DNA of 64,000 nucleotides. Source: AWTP1-18 sp036504515 (lineage in GTDB: Bacteria; Pseudomonadota; Gammaproteobacteria; Burkholderiales; Rhodocyclaceae). The position numbers were made by a program, and so were the translations under genes. Positions within the stretch are counted from its first letter, which is position 1; every line of letters starts with the position of its first letter. Of this stretch, positions 9,062 to 17,998 are shown piece by piece. The stretch covers positions 744,001-808,000 of the forward strand of contig DASXVA010000001.1 of NCBI GenBank assembly GCA_036504515.1. The letters run 5' to 3'. Below the pieces are notes generated by a model, which saw nothing but the letters and a program-made list of their open reading frames with translations, ran no database searches and had not been told where the DNA came from.

Positions 9062-9604
9062 ATGAAACTTGTCATCCTCGACCGCGACGGCGTTATCAAT
9101 TTCGACTCGGACCACTACATCAAGTCCGCAGACGAATGGAAGCCCATTCCCGGCAGCCCGGAAGCCATTGCCCGGCTGAATCAGGCCGGCTATCGCGTGG
9201 TGGTGGCCACCAACCAGTCCGGCGTGGGGCGCGGCCTGTTCGAGATGGATACCCTCAACGCCATCCACGAAAAGATGCTGCGCACCGTCGCCCAGGTGGG
9301 TGGCCGGATCGACGCCATCTTCTTCTGCCCCCATACCAACGAAGACAAGTGCAACTGCCGCAAGCCCAAGCCCGGCATGTTGGAAGAAATCGCCGCCCGC
9401 TACAACACGGTGTTGTCCGAAGTGCCGGTGGTAGGCGATTCCCTGCGGGATCTGCAAGCGGCTGTGGCCGTCGGCGCCCAACCGATTCTGGTGCTGACTG
9501 GCAAAGGCGAGAAAACCAAGCTTGATCCCCAGCTCCCGGCCATTACCCCGATTTACGCCAATCTGGCCGCTGCGGTGGATGCACTGCTCAAGCGCAGCAA
9601 CTGA
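9062..9604 (+). CDS. gmhB: D-glycero-beta-D-manno-heptose-1,7-bisphosphate 7-phosphatase
   Basis: A HAD-superfamily phosphatase of 180 residues in the ADP-heptose branch of LPS inner-core synthesis. The nucleophile motif DRDGVIN is at residues 7-13, the HAD motif II ATNQSGVGRG follows, and the zinc-binding cysteine/histidine cluster CPHTNEDKCNCRKPKPGM marks the GmhB subfamily. The ATG at 9062 is chosen over an upstream frame start (9011), which precedes any similarity. The acyltransferase gene starts one base after the stop, so the two are translationally linked, both serving envelope lipid or LPS synthesis. Confidence 0.93.
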   Translation: MKLVILDRDGVINFDSDHYIKSADEWKPIPGSPEAIARLNQAGYRVVVATNQSGVGRGLFEMDTLNAIHEKMLRTVAQVGGRIDAIFFCPHTNEDKCNCRKPKPGMLEEIAARYNTVLSEVPVVGDSLRDLQAAVAVGAQPILVLTGKGEKTKLDPQLPAITPIYANLAAAVDALLKRSN

Positions 9605-9605
9605 C

Positions 9606-10355
9606 ATGGCCCTGTTTCGCTCCCTGCTCTACATGCTGTTGCAGTTGATCTTTACCCCGATCTTCGTCACCAGTTTCCTGTTCTTCTTCTGGCTGCCCCT
9701 GCGTCAACGCCACCTTTATTGCCGTGGCTGGGTATGGACTGCCCTCTGGCTGATCCGCCACGTACTGGGTATCCGCTACGAAGTGAAGGGGGCGGAGAAC
9801 ATTCCTGCCGGTGCCTTCGTCATCATGTCCAAGCACCAGTCTGCCTGGGAAACCATCGGTCTGCAACAGGTCTTCCTTGGGTCCGTTTTCGTCTTGAAGA
9901 AGGAATTGCACTGGATTCCCTTCTTCGGCTGGGCCCTGGCTTTGAATCCCATGATCGCCATCGACCGTTCCGCCAAACGCGACGCTCTGCGCCAAGTGAT
10001 CTCCTTGGGCACGGCGCGATTGAAGGAAGGCTACCGGGTCATCATCTATCCCGAAGGCACCCGGGTCGCTCCCGGCGTCCATGGCGAATACAAACGCGGC
10101 GGTGCCGTGTTGTCCCACCACTCCGGCTTTCCCGTGGTGCCCGTGGCCCACAATGCCGGCGAGTTGTGGCCGAAGAATGCCTTTATCAAGAAACCCGGAT
10201 TGGTCACCGTCAGCATCGGCCCGATGATCGACCCGGCGGGCCTCAAGTCCGAACAGGTTTTGCGCCAGGCCGAAGAATGGATCGAAGGGGAAATGCGCCG
10301 CATCAGCCCCCATCGCTATCCCGCCAGTACTCAAGCCGGTACATCTGCAAGTTAA
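9606..10355 (+). CDS. plsC: Lysophospholipid (1-acylglycerol-3-phosphate) acyltransferase
   Basis: A 249-residue PlsC-family membrane acyltransferase. A hydrophobic N-terminus (about residues 8-32) anchors it. Motif I reads KHQSAWET, an H-X4-E variant of the classic H-X4-D; motif III is YPEGTRVAPG. In the family this makes phosphatidic acid from lysophosphatidate. The start at 9606 lies one base after the gmhB stop. The HX4E form occurs in proteobacterial AGPATs as far as I recall, so I do not treat it as inactivating. It could alternatively act on a lipid A precursor or another lysolipid. Confidence 0.85.
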   Translation: MALFRSLLYMLLQLIFTPIFVTSFLFFFWLPLRQRHLYCRGWVWTALWLIRHVLGIRYEVKGAENIPAGAFVIMSKHQSAWETIGLQQVFLGSVFVLKKELHWIPFFGWALALNPMIAIDRSAKRDALRQVISLGTARLKEGYRVIIYPEGTRVAPGVHGEYKRGGAVLSHHSGFPVVPVAHNAGELWPKNAFIKKPGLVTVSIGPMIDPAGLKSEQVLRQAEEWIEGEMRRISPHRYPASTQAGTSAS

Positions 10356-10369
10356 CGCGAGGTCACACC

Positions 10370-10849
10370 ATGAAACCACGCAATCCCCAACTTTCCCTGC
10401 GACTCGATCTTGGCCCCGGTGCCGATACTGAAGAAGCCTGGGTCGAAGGTGCTCCCCTGGCCTTTCTCGGCAGCAACCTCAGCCTGACCCTAGATACGGC
10501 CCACAAACAGGCCACCCTGGACGGCGCCGTGCTGCACCTGCCCCTGCCCCCCGAGGCGACACCGCGCCAGATTCAAGACGCCGCCGAAGCCTGGCTGCGT
10601 AACGAAGCCAAGAATCTGCTGGCGGAGGCCATTCACCGCCATTCCGCCCGCCAGTGCCGTACCCCGCCCAAGCTGGCGCTGTCCTTTGCCGCCCGCAGCC
10701 ACTGGGTGCATATGGAAGCTGATTGCCTGCGCTGCAACTGGCGCTTGGTGGAACAACCCATGGAGGTCATCGACCAGGTCATCGGTCGAGCCATTGCCAC
10801 CCTGCCGCTACCCGTGGTGGAAGGGGATTTGTTCGCGGCTGTTGCGTGA
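10370..10849 (+). CDS. YgjP-like pseudo-metallopeptidase, catalytic site lost
   Basis: A 159-residue protein with no recognised function. It aligns by eye with residues 95-213 of the intact peptidase encoded 120 bases downstream: GAPLAFLGSNLSLTL against GQRLPLLGSTVTLRI, a shared helical stretch, then LRCNWRLVEQPMEVIDQVIG against IRLNWRLIHLSLDLIDYVVC. Where the relative has the zinc motif HELAH, this protein has GRAIAT, and the WGSC motif is WVHM. It therefore keeps the fold core but lacks metal ligands. The ATG at 10370 follows a GAGGT site 14 bases after plsC. A binding or regulatory role is inference. Confidence 0.7.
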   Translation: MKPRNPQLSLRLDLGPGADTEEAWVEGAPLAFLGSNLSLTLDTAHKQATLDGAVLHLPLPPEATPRQIQDAAEAWLRNEAKNLLAEAIHRHSARQCRTPPKLALSFAARSHWVHMEADCLRCNWRLVEQPMEVIDQVIGRAIATLPLPVVEGDLFAAVA

Positions 10850-10971
10850 AGGGAAAGCGCTTCCTACGCAAAGGCCATAGCGAAACAGGTCACCTTGAAA
10901 AGAAACACGGCGTTGGATTCTTGCGCGACATTCCCCGTTGCGCACCGGCTTTGAGAGAAGGCGGATTTTTC

Positions 10972-11718
10972 ATGACCGCTGCTGAGCAACTCCCCCTGTT
11001 CCGATTGCCACCAGCCGAAGCGCCGGCCAAGCTCCATCACGTCCAGCTCGGCAGCCGCATCGTCAGTTACACCACGCGCCCGGCCCGGCGCAGGCTCAGC
11101 TTGAACATCGACGAACGGGGCCTGCGCGTCAGCCTGCCGCGGGGCATTGCCTTGACGGCGGTGGAAGACTTCATTCGCCGCCATGGCGAATGGGTGCTGA
11201 CCAAGCTGGATGAATACGGAAGCCGGGAAGTGCGGCGCCAGATCATCCTCAACGACGGCCAGCGTCTGCCCCTGCTGGGCAGCACGGTCACCCTGCGCAT
11301 CAGCCAGGGCAACAACCGTTTCCGCTGGTTCGATACCTTGCTGGAACTGCTGCCCCGGCCCAACGCTGACATCGACGCCCTGACCCGGCGCGCCTTTCAG
11401 ACCCGGGCGCTGGAAGTGTTCGACAAGCGCCTCAATCATTTCGCTCAGCTCGGTGGTTACGATGTGCCGGCGCTATCCCTGAGCTCCGCCCGCACCCGCT
11501 GGGGCAGTTGCAGTTCCGAGTCCGGCATCCGCCTCAACTGGCGCCTGATCCATTTGTCCCTGGACCTGATCGACTACGTGGTTTGCCACGAACTGGCCCA
11601 CCTGCGCCAAATGAACCATAGCCCCCGCTTTTGGTCGGAAGTAGCCAAGCTCTGCCCGGACTGGCAGGAACGACGCCAGATCCTGAAACAAGAGGGCATC
11701 ACCCTTCCCCTTCTTTGA
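10972..11718 (+). CDS. YgjP-type M48-like zinc metallopeptidase
   Basis: A 248-residue cytoplasmic protein of the YgjP/DUF45 family of WLM-like zinc peptidases. The diagnostic blocks are RTRWGSCSSESG (175-186), LNWRLI, and the zinc motif HELAH (206-210) with a downstream H216 in MNHSPRFW as the likely third ligand. The ATG at 10972 follows GAGAGAAGG. Its physiological substrate is not established in the family. The degenerate relative just upstream suggests a local tandem duplication. gloA follows after 10 bases. Confidence 0.85.
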   Translation: MTAAEQLPLFRLPPAEAPAKLHHVQLGSRIVSYTTRPARRRLSLNIDERGLRVSLPRGIALTAVEDFIRRHGEWVLTKLDEYGSREVRRQIILNDGQRLPLLGSTVTLRISQGNNRFRWFDTLLELLPRPNADIDALTRRAFQTRALEVFDKRLNHFAQLGGYDVPALSLSSARTRWGSCSSESGIRLNWRLIHLSLDLIDYVVCHELAHLRQMNHSPRFWSEVAKLCPDWQERRQILKQEGITLPLL

Positions 11719-11728
11719 GAGAACGACC

Positions 11729-12109
<381 letters not shown>

Positions 12110-12131
12110 TCTCTCAGCGGTATCTCCGGCC

Positions 12132-13472
12132 ATGAGGGAACTCATCCGCCTGGCCTGGCCAGTTTTTATCGCCCAGATTGCCATCATCGCCAACGGCATG
12201 ATCGACACGGTCATGGCGGGGCAACTTTCGCCCCAGGATTTGGCCGCCATCGGCATCGGCTCGGCCATTTTTGCTTCGGTGTTCATCACCTCCACCGGTG
12301 TGTTGCTGGCGGTGACGCCCGCAGTGGCTCATCTGTTCGGCGCCGGGCGCCATGCCGAAGTGGGGGAGGAAGTGCGCCAGTCAGCCTGGCTGGCTCTCGG
12401 TTTGCTGGTTCTGGTGGAAGTGCTGTTCCTCTACCCCGAACCCCTGCTCGCCATTTCCCAATTGACGCCGGATATGGAATCCCGGGTGCGGGATTATCTG
12501 GCGGCCCTGGCCTGGTACGCGCCGGCGGGCATGATGCTGCGCCTGTTCCACAGCGCCACTTCCGGCTTGGGCCTGCCCCGGCCGGCGATGTTGTTGAGCC
12601 TGCTGACCCTGGCGCTCAAAGCGCCCCTCAACTGGGTCTTCATGTACGGACACTTCGGCTTCCCCGCGATGGGCGCCGCCGGTTGCGGCGTGGCCAGTGC
12701 CTTGGCCGGCTGGATCACGGCGGCCATTGCCCTCTATTGGTGGGCCACCTGGGCCGATTACCGGCCCTACGGCATCTTCAGCCGCTGGAGCCCGCCCCAG
12801 TGGCAGGCGATCAAGAGCCTGCTCAAACTGGGCCTGCCCATCGGCGCCACCTTTCTGGTGGACGTGACTGCCTTCACCTTCATGGCCCTGTTTATCGCCC
12901 GCCTCGGCCCCACCGCGTCCGGCGCCCATCAGATTGCGGCCAATCTGTCGGTGCTGTGCTTCATGCTGCCCACCGCCATCGGCCATGCCGGCGGGGTGTT
13001 GACCGGTCAGGCCCTTGGCGCGAAGCAACCTCTGTTGGCGCGGCAAGCTGGCTTGCGGGGTTTTGTCTTGGGCATAGGCTGTACGGTGGTGCTGGCAGCG
13101 CTGCTGGCCCTGAACAACTCGCGACTGGCTGATTTCTATACCTCCGATCCGGCGGTGCAATCCTTGGCCGCCAGTCTGATTTTGCTGATCGCCCTCTACC
13201 ACCTGACCGACGGCCTGCAAACGGTGGCGGTGAACCTGTTGCGGGGCTACAAGAAAGCCACGGCGCCCATGGTGATCTACGCCATCGCCCTGTGGGGCGT
13301 GGGCCTGGCCGGAGGTGTGGTGTTGGGGCTGACGGACTGGCTGGGGCCGCCCCGGGGCGCCGCCGGTTTCTGGATTGCCGGCACCTTGGCGCTGCTGCTG
13401 GCCGGGGTGGCGGTCACGGTTTATTGGTGGCGGGTTTCCGCTGCGGCCATCGTCAGTCGGAAACTGGCCTGA
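12132..13472 (+). CDS. MATE-family multidrug/cation efflux protein (NorM type)
   Basis: A 446-residue inner-membrane protein with about 12 hydrophobic segments arranged as two related halves, typical of the MATE family. The N-terminus RELIRLAWPVFIAQIA and the repeated GMIDTVMAGQLS and GLPIGATFLVDVTAFTFMALFIARLG segments are NorM-like. It probably exports cationic drugs or metabolites with Na+ or H+. It starts 22 bases after gloA; an operon link to methylglyoxal detoxification is possible but unproven. Confidence 0.9.
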   Translation: MRELIRLAWPVFIAQIAIIANGMIDTVMAGQLSPQDLAAIGIGSAIFASVFITSTGVLLAVTPAVAHLFGAGRHAEVGEEVRQSAWLALGLLVLVEVLFLYPEPLLAISQLTPDMESRVRDYLAALAWYAPAGMMLRLFHSATSGLGLPRPAMLLSLLTLALKAPLNWVFMYGHFGFPAMGAAGCGVASALAGWITAAIALYWWATWADYRPYGIFSRWSPPQWQAIKSLLKLGLPIGATFLVDVTAFTFMALFIARLGPTASGAHQIAANLSVLCFMLPTAIGHAGGVLTGQALGAKQPLLARQAGLRGFVLGIGCTVVLAALLALNNSRLADFYTSDPAVQSLAASLILLIALYHLTDGLQTVAVNLLRGYKKATAPMVIYAIALWGVGLAGGVVLGLTDWLGPPRGAAGFWIAGTLALLLAGVAVTVYWWRVSAAAIVSRKLA

Positions 13473-13511
13473 AAGAGCGAGCAGGGGAAGATCCCAGGGT
13501 GCAGGGCGGTT

Positions 13512-13643
13512 TGATGTGAATTATTTTCACAATAAAAATAGGGTCTTAATCAGCCATAAAGCGCATGGTTGAGCGGTACTTGAATTGGGGAGCGATGGCA
13601 TTGCCCCTGTAGCCCGCCAAAGTGTTGAATTAATTTCACATCA
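13512..13643. repeat. Inverted TGATGTGAA repeat in an AT-rich gap
   Basis: TGATGTGAA (13512-13520) recurs inverted as TTCACATCA (13635-13643). Each copy sits in a small dyad (GTGAATTATTTTCAC on the left). The gap lies between the convergent MATE and yqaA genes, so a regulatory role is not obvious; it could be the edge of an old insertion or a binding-site pair. Nothing else is visible in the gap. Confidence 0.3.
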
Positions 13644-13657
13644 TTCAGGTTGGTGAC

Positions 13658-14092
13658 TTAGAACATCCCGGCGCCAAACAACACGATGCCGTAACGGGCC
13701 GTTTTGCCCAGGGCCATCCAGCCCAGACAGGGCAGGGCCGGCAGGCGCAACCAGCCGGCGGCCAGACAAAGGGCGTCGCCGATCAAGGGTAGCCAGGACA
13801 GGATCAGGGCAAGGCTGCCGCGTTGTTGTAGCCAGTGGAGGCTGCGGGGCGACAGTTTGTGCAGCACGCTGTCCGGCAGCAGCCGGGCCAGGCCGTAGGT
13901 GCTCAAACCGCCCAGGGTATTGCCCAGGCTGGCCAGTAAAAATGCCGGCCAGAGCTGGCCCGGGTGCAGTTTGACCAGGGCAAAAAGCAGGGCTTCGGAA
14001 CCACCGGGGAGGACGGTGGCAGAAAGAAAAGCGGCCAGAAAAAGACCAACGAGACCCGCTTCCGGGCTAATCCACGATGCAAGAAAATCCAT
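13658..14092 (-). CDS. yqaA: YqaA-type DedA-related membrane protein
   Basis: A 144-residue integral membrane protein with about four hydrophobic segments, similar in pattern to YqaA of the DedA/VTT (SNARE-associated) family: FLSATVLPGGSEALLFAL near the N-terminus, then LASLGNTLGGLSTYGLARLLP, and a C-terminal GWMALGKTARYGIVLFG. Relatives are implicated in lipid flipping and envelope homeostasis. It is a single gene, divergent from the hydrolase at 14148 with a 55-base gap that must hold both promoters. Confidence 0.85.
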   Translation of the reverse strand: MDFLASWISPEAGLVGLFLAAFLSATVLPGGSEALLFALVKLHPGQLWPAFLLASLGNTLGGLSTYGLARLLPDSVLHKLSPRSLHWLQQRGSLALILSWLPLIGDALCLAAGWLRLPALPCLGWMALGKTARYGIVLFGAGMF

Positions 14093-14147
14093 GGGGGGAT
14101 AATAGCGACACGCCCGATGTCCTCAAGGCCTTAAACGGACACTTTCC

Positions 14148-15143
14148 ATGAGTCAAATCTCCTTGCTGAAACGCCTTTTCTCCCTGGTCCGCCGCCGCGG
14201 CCTGCGCGCCGCCAGCAAACTGGCGGGCCCGCCTTCTTCCCCGCCTCCCACCGATTACCCGCCTATGCCGCCCATCGCCGGCCTCGTTCCGGCCCGGGAA
14301 GGCAGCGTCCTTTGCGCCAGCCCGGCGGGCTTGCACCACATGCGCTACGTGGAATGGGGCGAAGCGGACAACCCGAAAGTCCTGATCTGCGTCCATGGCC
14401 TGACCCGCAACGCCCGGGATTTCGATTTCATCGCCCGGGCCCTGTCCAAGGATTACCGGGTGGTCTGTCCCGATGTGGTGGGCCGGGGCCGCAGCGACTG
14501 GCTGCGGGACAAGGCCCTCTACGCTGTTCCCCAGTACGTGTCGGACATGGTGGCCCTGATCGCCCGCCTGAACGTGGAAACGGTGGACTGGATCGGCACC
14601 TCCATGGGCGGCCTGATCGGCATGACCCTGGCCGCCCAGCAGGGCAGCCCGATTCGCAAACTGGTGCTTAACGATGTGGGGCCGCTGCTGGCCGCCAGCG
14701 CCTTGCAGCGCATCGCTACCTACGTCGGCCGCCATCACCACTTTGCTTCCCTGGCGGAAGCGGAAGCCCATATCCGCAAGGTGCACACCACCTTCGGCCT
14801 GCTCACCGACGAACAATGGCAGCACCTGACCCGCTGGTCCATGAAGCCCGGCCCCGACGGCGACGGTTTTTCCTTCCATTACGATCCGGGCATTGGCGAT
14901 GTTTTCCGCGGCGCTCCCATGCTGATGGACGTGAATCTGTGGCCCATCTACGAACAGATCAAATGTCCGGTGCTGGCCTTGCGCGGCAGCGAGTCCGACC
15001 TGTTTTCCCATGCCACTCTGGAAGCCATGGCCCAGCGCGGTCCCCGGGCGCAGATTCTTGAATTCCCCGGCATCGGCCACGCGCCCACCCTCATGAGCGA
15101 CGCCCAGATCACCCCGGTGTGGGACTTTTTGTCCGCGCCCTGA
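14148..15143 (+). CDS. Alpha/beta hydrolase
   Basis: A 331-residue alpha/beta-fold hydrolase. After about 60 basic and proline-rich residues comes the core, with oxyanion segment CVHGLTRNARDF, nucleophile elbow GTSMGG (Ser152), an acid in RGSESDLFSH and a final histidine in GIGHAP. There is no clear signal peptide, though the N-terminus is arginine-rich. The substrate is not predictable; family members include esterases, C-C hydrolases and dehalogenase-like enzymes. ilvA follows 40 bases downstream. Confidence 0.85.
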   Translation: MSQISLLKRLFSLVRRRGLRAASKLAGPPSSPPPTDYPPMPPIAGLVPAREGSVLCASPAGLHHMRYVEWGEADNPKVLICVHGLTRNARDFDFIARALSKDYRVVCPDVVGRGRSDWLRDKALYAVPQYVSDMVALIARLNVETVDWIGTSMGGLIGMTLAAQQGSPIRKLVLNDVGPLLAASALQRIATYVGRHHHFASLAEAEAHIRKVHTTFGLLTDEQWQHLTRWSMKPGPDGDGFSFHYDPGIGDVFRGAPMLMDVNLWPIYEQIKCPVLALRGSESDLFSHATLEAMAQRGPRAQILEFPGIGHAPTLMSDAQITPVWDFLSAP

Positions 15144-15183
15144 TACCCTTTAGTGATCCTTTTGTTGCACCCCTTTTCTTCGC

Positions 15184-16803
15184 ATGACTGCGCTTTCCTC
15201 TGGTAATCCTGTTGTGAAATCTTCTGCCAAACCCGCTGCCAAAACATCCGCCAAGCCCGTCACCAAGACCGCTGCCCTTTCGTCCGCCTCCAAGCCCATT
15301 GATTATCTCGAGAAGATTCTCAACGCCCGGGTTTACGACGCCGCCATCGAAACGCCCCTCGATCTGGCCCCCAGCCTGTCGGCCCGCAGCGGCAACCGGA
15401 TTTTTCTCAAGCGGGAAGACATGCAGCCGGTGTTCTCCTTCAAGTTGCGGGGGGCCTATAACAAGATGGCTTCCCTCACTCCGGCCCAGCGCAAGCGCGG
15501 CGTGATCTGCGCTTCTGCCGGCAACCACGCTCAGGGTGTAGCCCTGTCGGCCAAGAAGATGGGCTGCCGCGCCGTGATCGTGATGCCCACCACCACGCCG
15601 GCCATCAAGGTCAATGCGGTCAAGGCCCGGGGCGGCGAGGTGGTGCTGGCAGGGGATTCCTACGACGACGCTTACGCCCATTCCAAGATCCTGGAAAAGA
15701 AGCAGGGGCTGACTTTCGTCCATCCTTACGACGATCCCGACGTGATCGCCGGCCAGGGCACCATCGGCATGGAAATCCTGCGCCAGCATCCCGATCCCAT
15801 CGACGCCGTATTCGTTTCCATCGGTGGCGGCGGTCTCGCGGCGGGGGTTGCGGCCTATATCAAACGGGTGCGACCCAGCACCAAGGTAATCGGCGTGGAA
15901 ACCTTCGATGCCGATGCCATGGCCCAGTCCATCAAGGCTGGCAAGCGGATCAAGCTCGATACCGTGGGCCTGTTTGCCGACGGCACAGCGGTGAAGTTTG
16001 TCGGTGAGGAAACCTTCCGCCTCTGCCGCGAACTGCTGGACGACATCGTGCTGGTGGACACCGACGCCATCTGTGCCGCCATCAAGGATGTGTTCGAAGA
16101 CACTCGTTCGATTCTGGAACCTTCCGGTGCTCTGGCCATTGCCGGCGCCAAGGAATACGCCAAGAAAAAGCGCCTCAAGGACAAAACCTTGGTGGCCGTG
16201 GCCTCCGGTGCCAACACCAATTTCGACCGCCTGCATTTCGTGGCGGAACGGGCCGAAGTGGGCGAACAGCGGGAAGCCATTCTGGCCGTGACCCTGCCCG
16301 AGAAGCCCGGCGCCTACAAGAAGTTCGTCTCCATCATCGGCAAGCGCAACATCACCGAATTCAACTACCGCTACAACGACCCGAAGCAGGCCCACGTCTT
16401 CGTCGGCATCCAGGTCGCCAACCGGGACGAGTCCCGCAAGCTGGTGGACAGTCTCAAGCGCCACGACCTGCCGACCCTGGACCTGACCGATGACGAAATG
16501 GCGAAGAACCATGTGCGCCATCTTGTGGGCGGTCACGCGACCGGCTTGACCGACGAACTGCTCTACCGCTTCGAATTCCCCGAACGGCCCGGAGCCCTGA
16601 TGAACTTCCTTGAGCATATGAGCAAGGGCTGGAACATCAGCCTGTTCCACTACCGCAACCACGGCGCCGACTATGGCCGCGTTTTGGTGGGCATGCAGGT
16701 GCCCAAGACCGAAATGAAGGCCTTCAAGGGTTTCCTGGATGCCTTGGGCTACCAGTGGTGGGACGAAACCAAGAACCCCGCCTACAAGTTGTTCCTGAGC
16801 TGA
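15184..16803 (+). CDS. ilvA: Threonine ammonia-lyase, biosynthetic
   Basis: PLP-dependent enzyme converting threonine to 2-oxobutanoate, the first step to isoleucine. The PLP lysine lies in SFKLRGAYNK (K87), the glycine loop is VSIGGGGLAAG, and two ACT-like regulatory domains fill the C-terminal third (EKPGAYKKFVSIIGKRNITEFNYRY; ERPGALMNFLEHM). Feedback control by isoleucine and valine is typical of this form. At 539 residues it exceeds the usual 500-515 because of about 38 extra N-terminal residues made almost only of Ala, Lys, Ser, Thr and Pro. An alternative start at M80 is far too late, so the extension seems real, though a start inside it cannot be excluded. Confidence 0.95.
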   Translation: MTALSSGNPVVKSSAKPAAKTSAKPVTKTAALSSASKPIDYLEKILNARVYDAAIETPLDLAPSLSARSGNRIFLKREDMQPVFSFKLRGAYNKMASLTPAQRKRGVICASAGNHAQGVALSAKKMGCRAVIVMPTTTPAIKVNAVKARGGEVVLAGDSYDDAYAHSKILEKKQGLTFVHPYDDPDVIAGQGTIGMEILRQHPDPIDAVFVSIGGGGLAAGVAAYIKRVRPSTKVIGVETFDADAMAQSIKAGKRIKLDTVGLFADGTAVKFVGEETFRLCRELLDDIVLVDTDAICAAIKDVFEDTRSILEPSGALAIAGAKEYAKKKRLKDKTLVAVASGANTNFDRLHFVAERAEVGEQREAILAVTLPEKPGAYKKFVSIIGKRNITEFNYRYNDPKQAHVFVGIQVANRDESRKLVDSLKRHDLPTLDLTDDEMAKNHVRHLVGGHATGLTDELLYRFEFPERPGALMNFLEHMSKGWNISLFHYRNHGADYGRVLVGMQVPKTEMKAFKGFLDALGYQWWDETKNPAYKLFLS

Positions 16804-16813
16804 GCCCGAGTCC

Positions 16814-17965
16814 ATGGCCTTCGACTTCGATACACCCATCGACCGCCGCGACAGCGACTCCATGAAATGGTCCCGCTATGCGGGCAAGGACGTGATTCCG
16901 CTCTGGGTGGCCGACATGGATTTTGCCGCGCCGCCAGCGGTGCTTGAAGCCATCCACAAGCGCATCGACCATGGCGTGTTCGGCTACGCAAAGCCTTGGC
17001 CATCCCTGACCAAGGCTCTGCAGGATCACCTGTTGCAGCACTACGACTGGAAAGTGGAGGCGCCCTGGATCGTCTGGATTCCCGGCGTAGTGGCAGCCTT
17101 CAACGTGGCCTGCCGCGCAGTGGGCGGCACCGGCGCCAGCGTGTTCACAGCGACTCCGGTGTACCCGCCGTTTCTGACCGCCCCGGCCAACTCGGGCCGC
17201 CATCTGGTGACTTTGCCCTTGCAAGAAGGTAAGCAGCGCTGGGAGTGGGATTTTGCCGCGGTGGATAAAACCCTGGCCGAAAGCCGAGCCCGACTCTGGC
17301 TGCTGTGCCACCCCCACAACCCCGTGGGGCGGGTTTGGGATGAAGCCGAGTTGCAGGAAATTGCCCGTCTGGCCGAGAAGCACGACCTGGTGGTGTGCTC
17401 TGATGAAATCCATTGCGGACTGGTGCTGGACCCGGCCCTGAAGCATCGCCCCCTGGCTTCCCTTTCCCCGGCCCTGGCCCGGCGCACCATCACCTTGATG
17501 GCACCGTCCAAGACTTTCAACATCCCGGCGCTGTACAGCGCCTTTGCCGTGATCCCCGACCCTGCCCTACGTCGGGCTTTTACCCAGGTCATGGAAGGCG
17601 TTATGCCCCACATCAACACCCTGGGCCTGGTGGCAACGGAATCGGCCTACCGGGATTGCGATGACTGGCATCAGGCTCTGATCGAATACCTGCGAGGCAA
17701 TGCCCGGCGCGTGGAAGAAGCCGTAGCAGCCATGCCCGGTTTGCGCACGACGCCGGTAGAGGCCACCTATCTGGCCTGGATCGATTGCCGCGAACTTTGC
17801 GCGCAACGGGGCATCGACAATCCGCAAAAGTTTTTTGAAAAGGCCGGCGTGGGCTTGTCCGACGGCAAGGATTTCGGCTTGCCGGGCTTCGTCCGCCTCA
17901 ACTTCGGCTGCCCCCGGGCGACCCTTGAACAAGCCTTGAACCGCATGGCGCAAGCGGTGGCTTGA
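16814..17965 (+). CDS. patB: MalY/PatB-type pyridoxal-phosphate C-S lyase / aminotransferase
   Basis: A fold-type I PLP enzyme of 383 residues. The family markers are the N-terminal DTPIDRRDSDSMKW, WVADMDF, the PLP-aspartate region CSDEIHC and the Schiff-base lysine in APSKTFNIPAL. Relatives (MalY, PatB) cleave cystathionine or cysteine conjugates, releasing pyruvate, ammonia and a thiol. It starts 10 bases after ilvA, consistent with an amino-acid operon. Cystathionine beta-lyase is the most likely activity. Confidence 0.88.
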   Translation: MAFDFDTPIDRRDSDSMKWSRYAGKDVIPLWVADMDFAAPPAVLEAIHKRIDHGVFGYAKPWPSLTKALQDHLLQHYDWKVEAPWIVWIPGVVAAFNVACRAVGGTGASVFTATPVYPPFLTAPANSGRHLVTLPLQEGKQRWEWDFAAVDKTLAESRARLWLLCHPHNPVGRVWDEAELQEIARLAEKHDLVVCSDEIHCGLVLDPALKHRPLASLSPALARRTITLMAPSKTFNIPALYSAFAVIPDPALRRAFTQVMEGVMPHINTLGLVATESAYRDCDDWHQALIEYLRGNARRVEEAVAAMPGLRTTPVEATYLAWIDCRELCAQRGIDNPQKFFEKAGVGLSDGKDFGLPGFVRLNFGCPRATLEQALNRMAQAVA

Positions 17966-17998
17966 TCCTGGCGATGCCGTTCCAGGGCGCGTACCGGG

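Noticed and set aside
6965..9607. An 880-codon open frame on the minus strand opposite glyS and gmhB
   Set aside because: It lies opposite two clearly homologous genes and its Gly/His/Gln-rich translation is the usual shadow of high-GC codon use.
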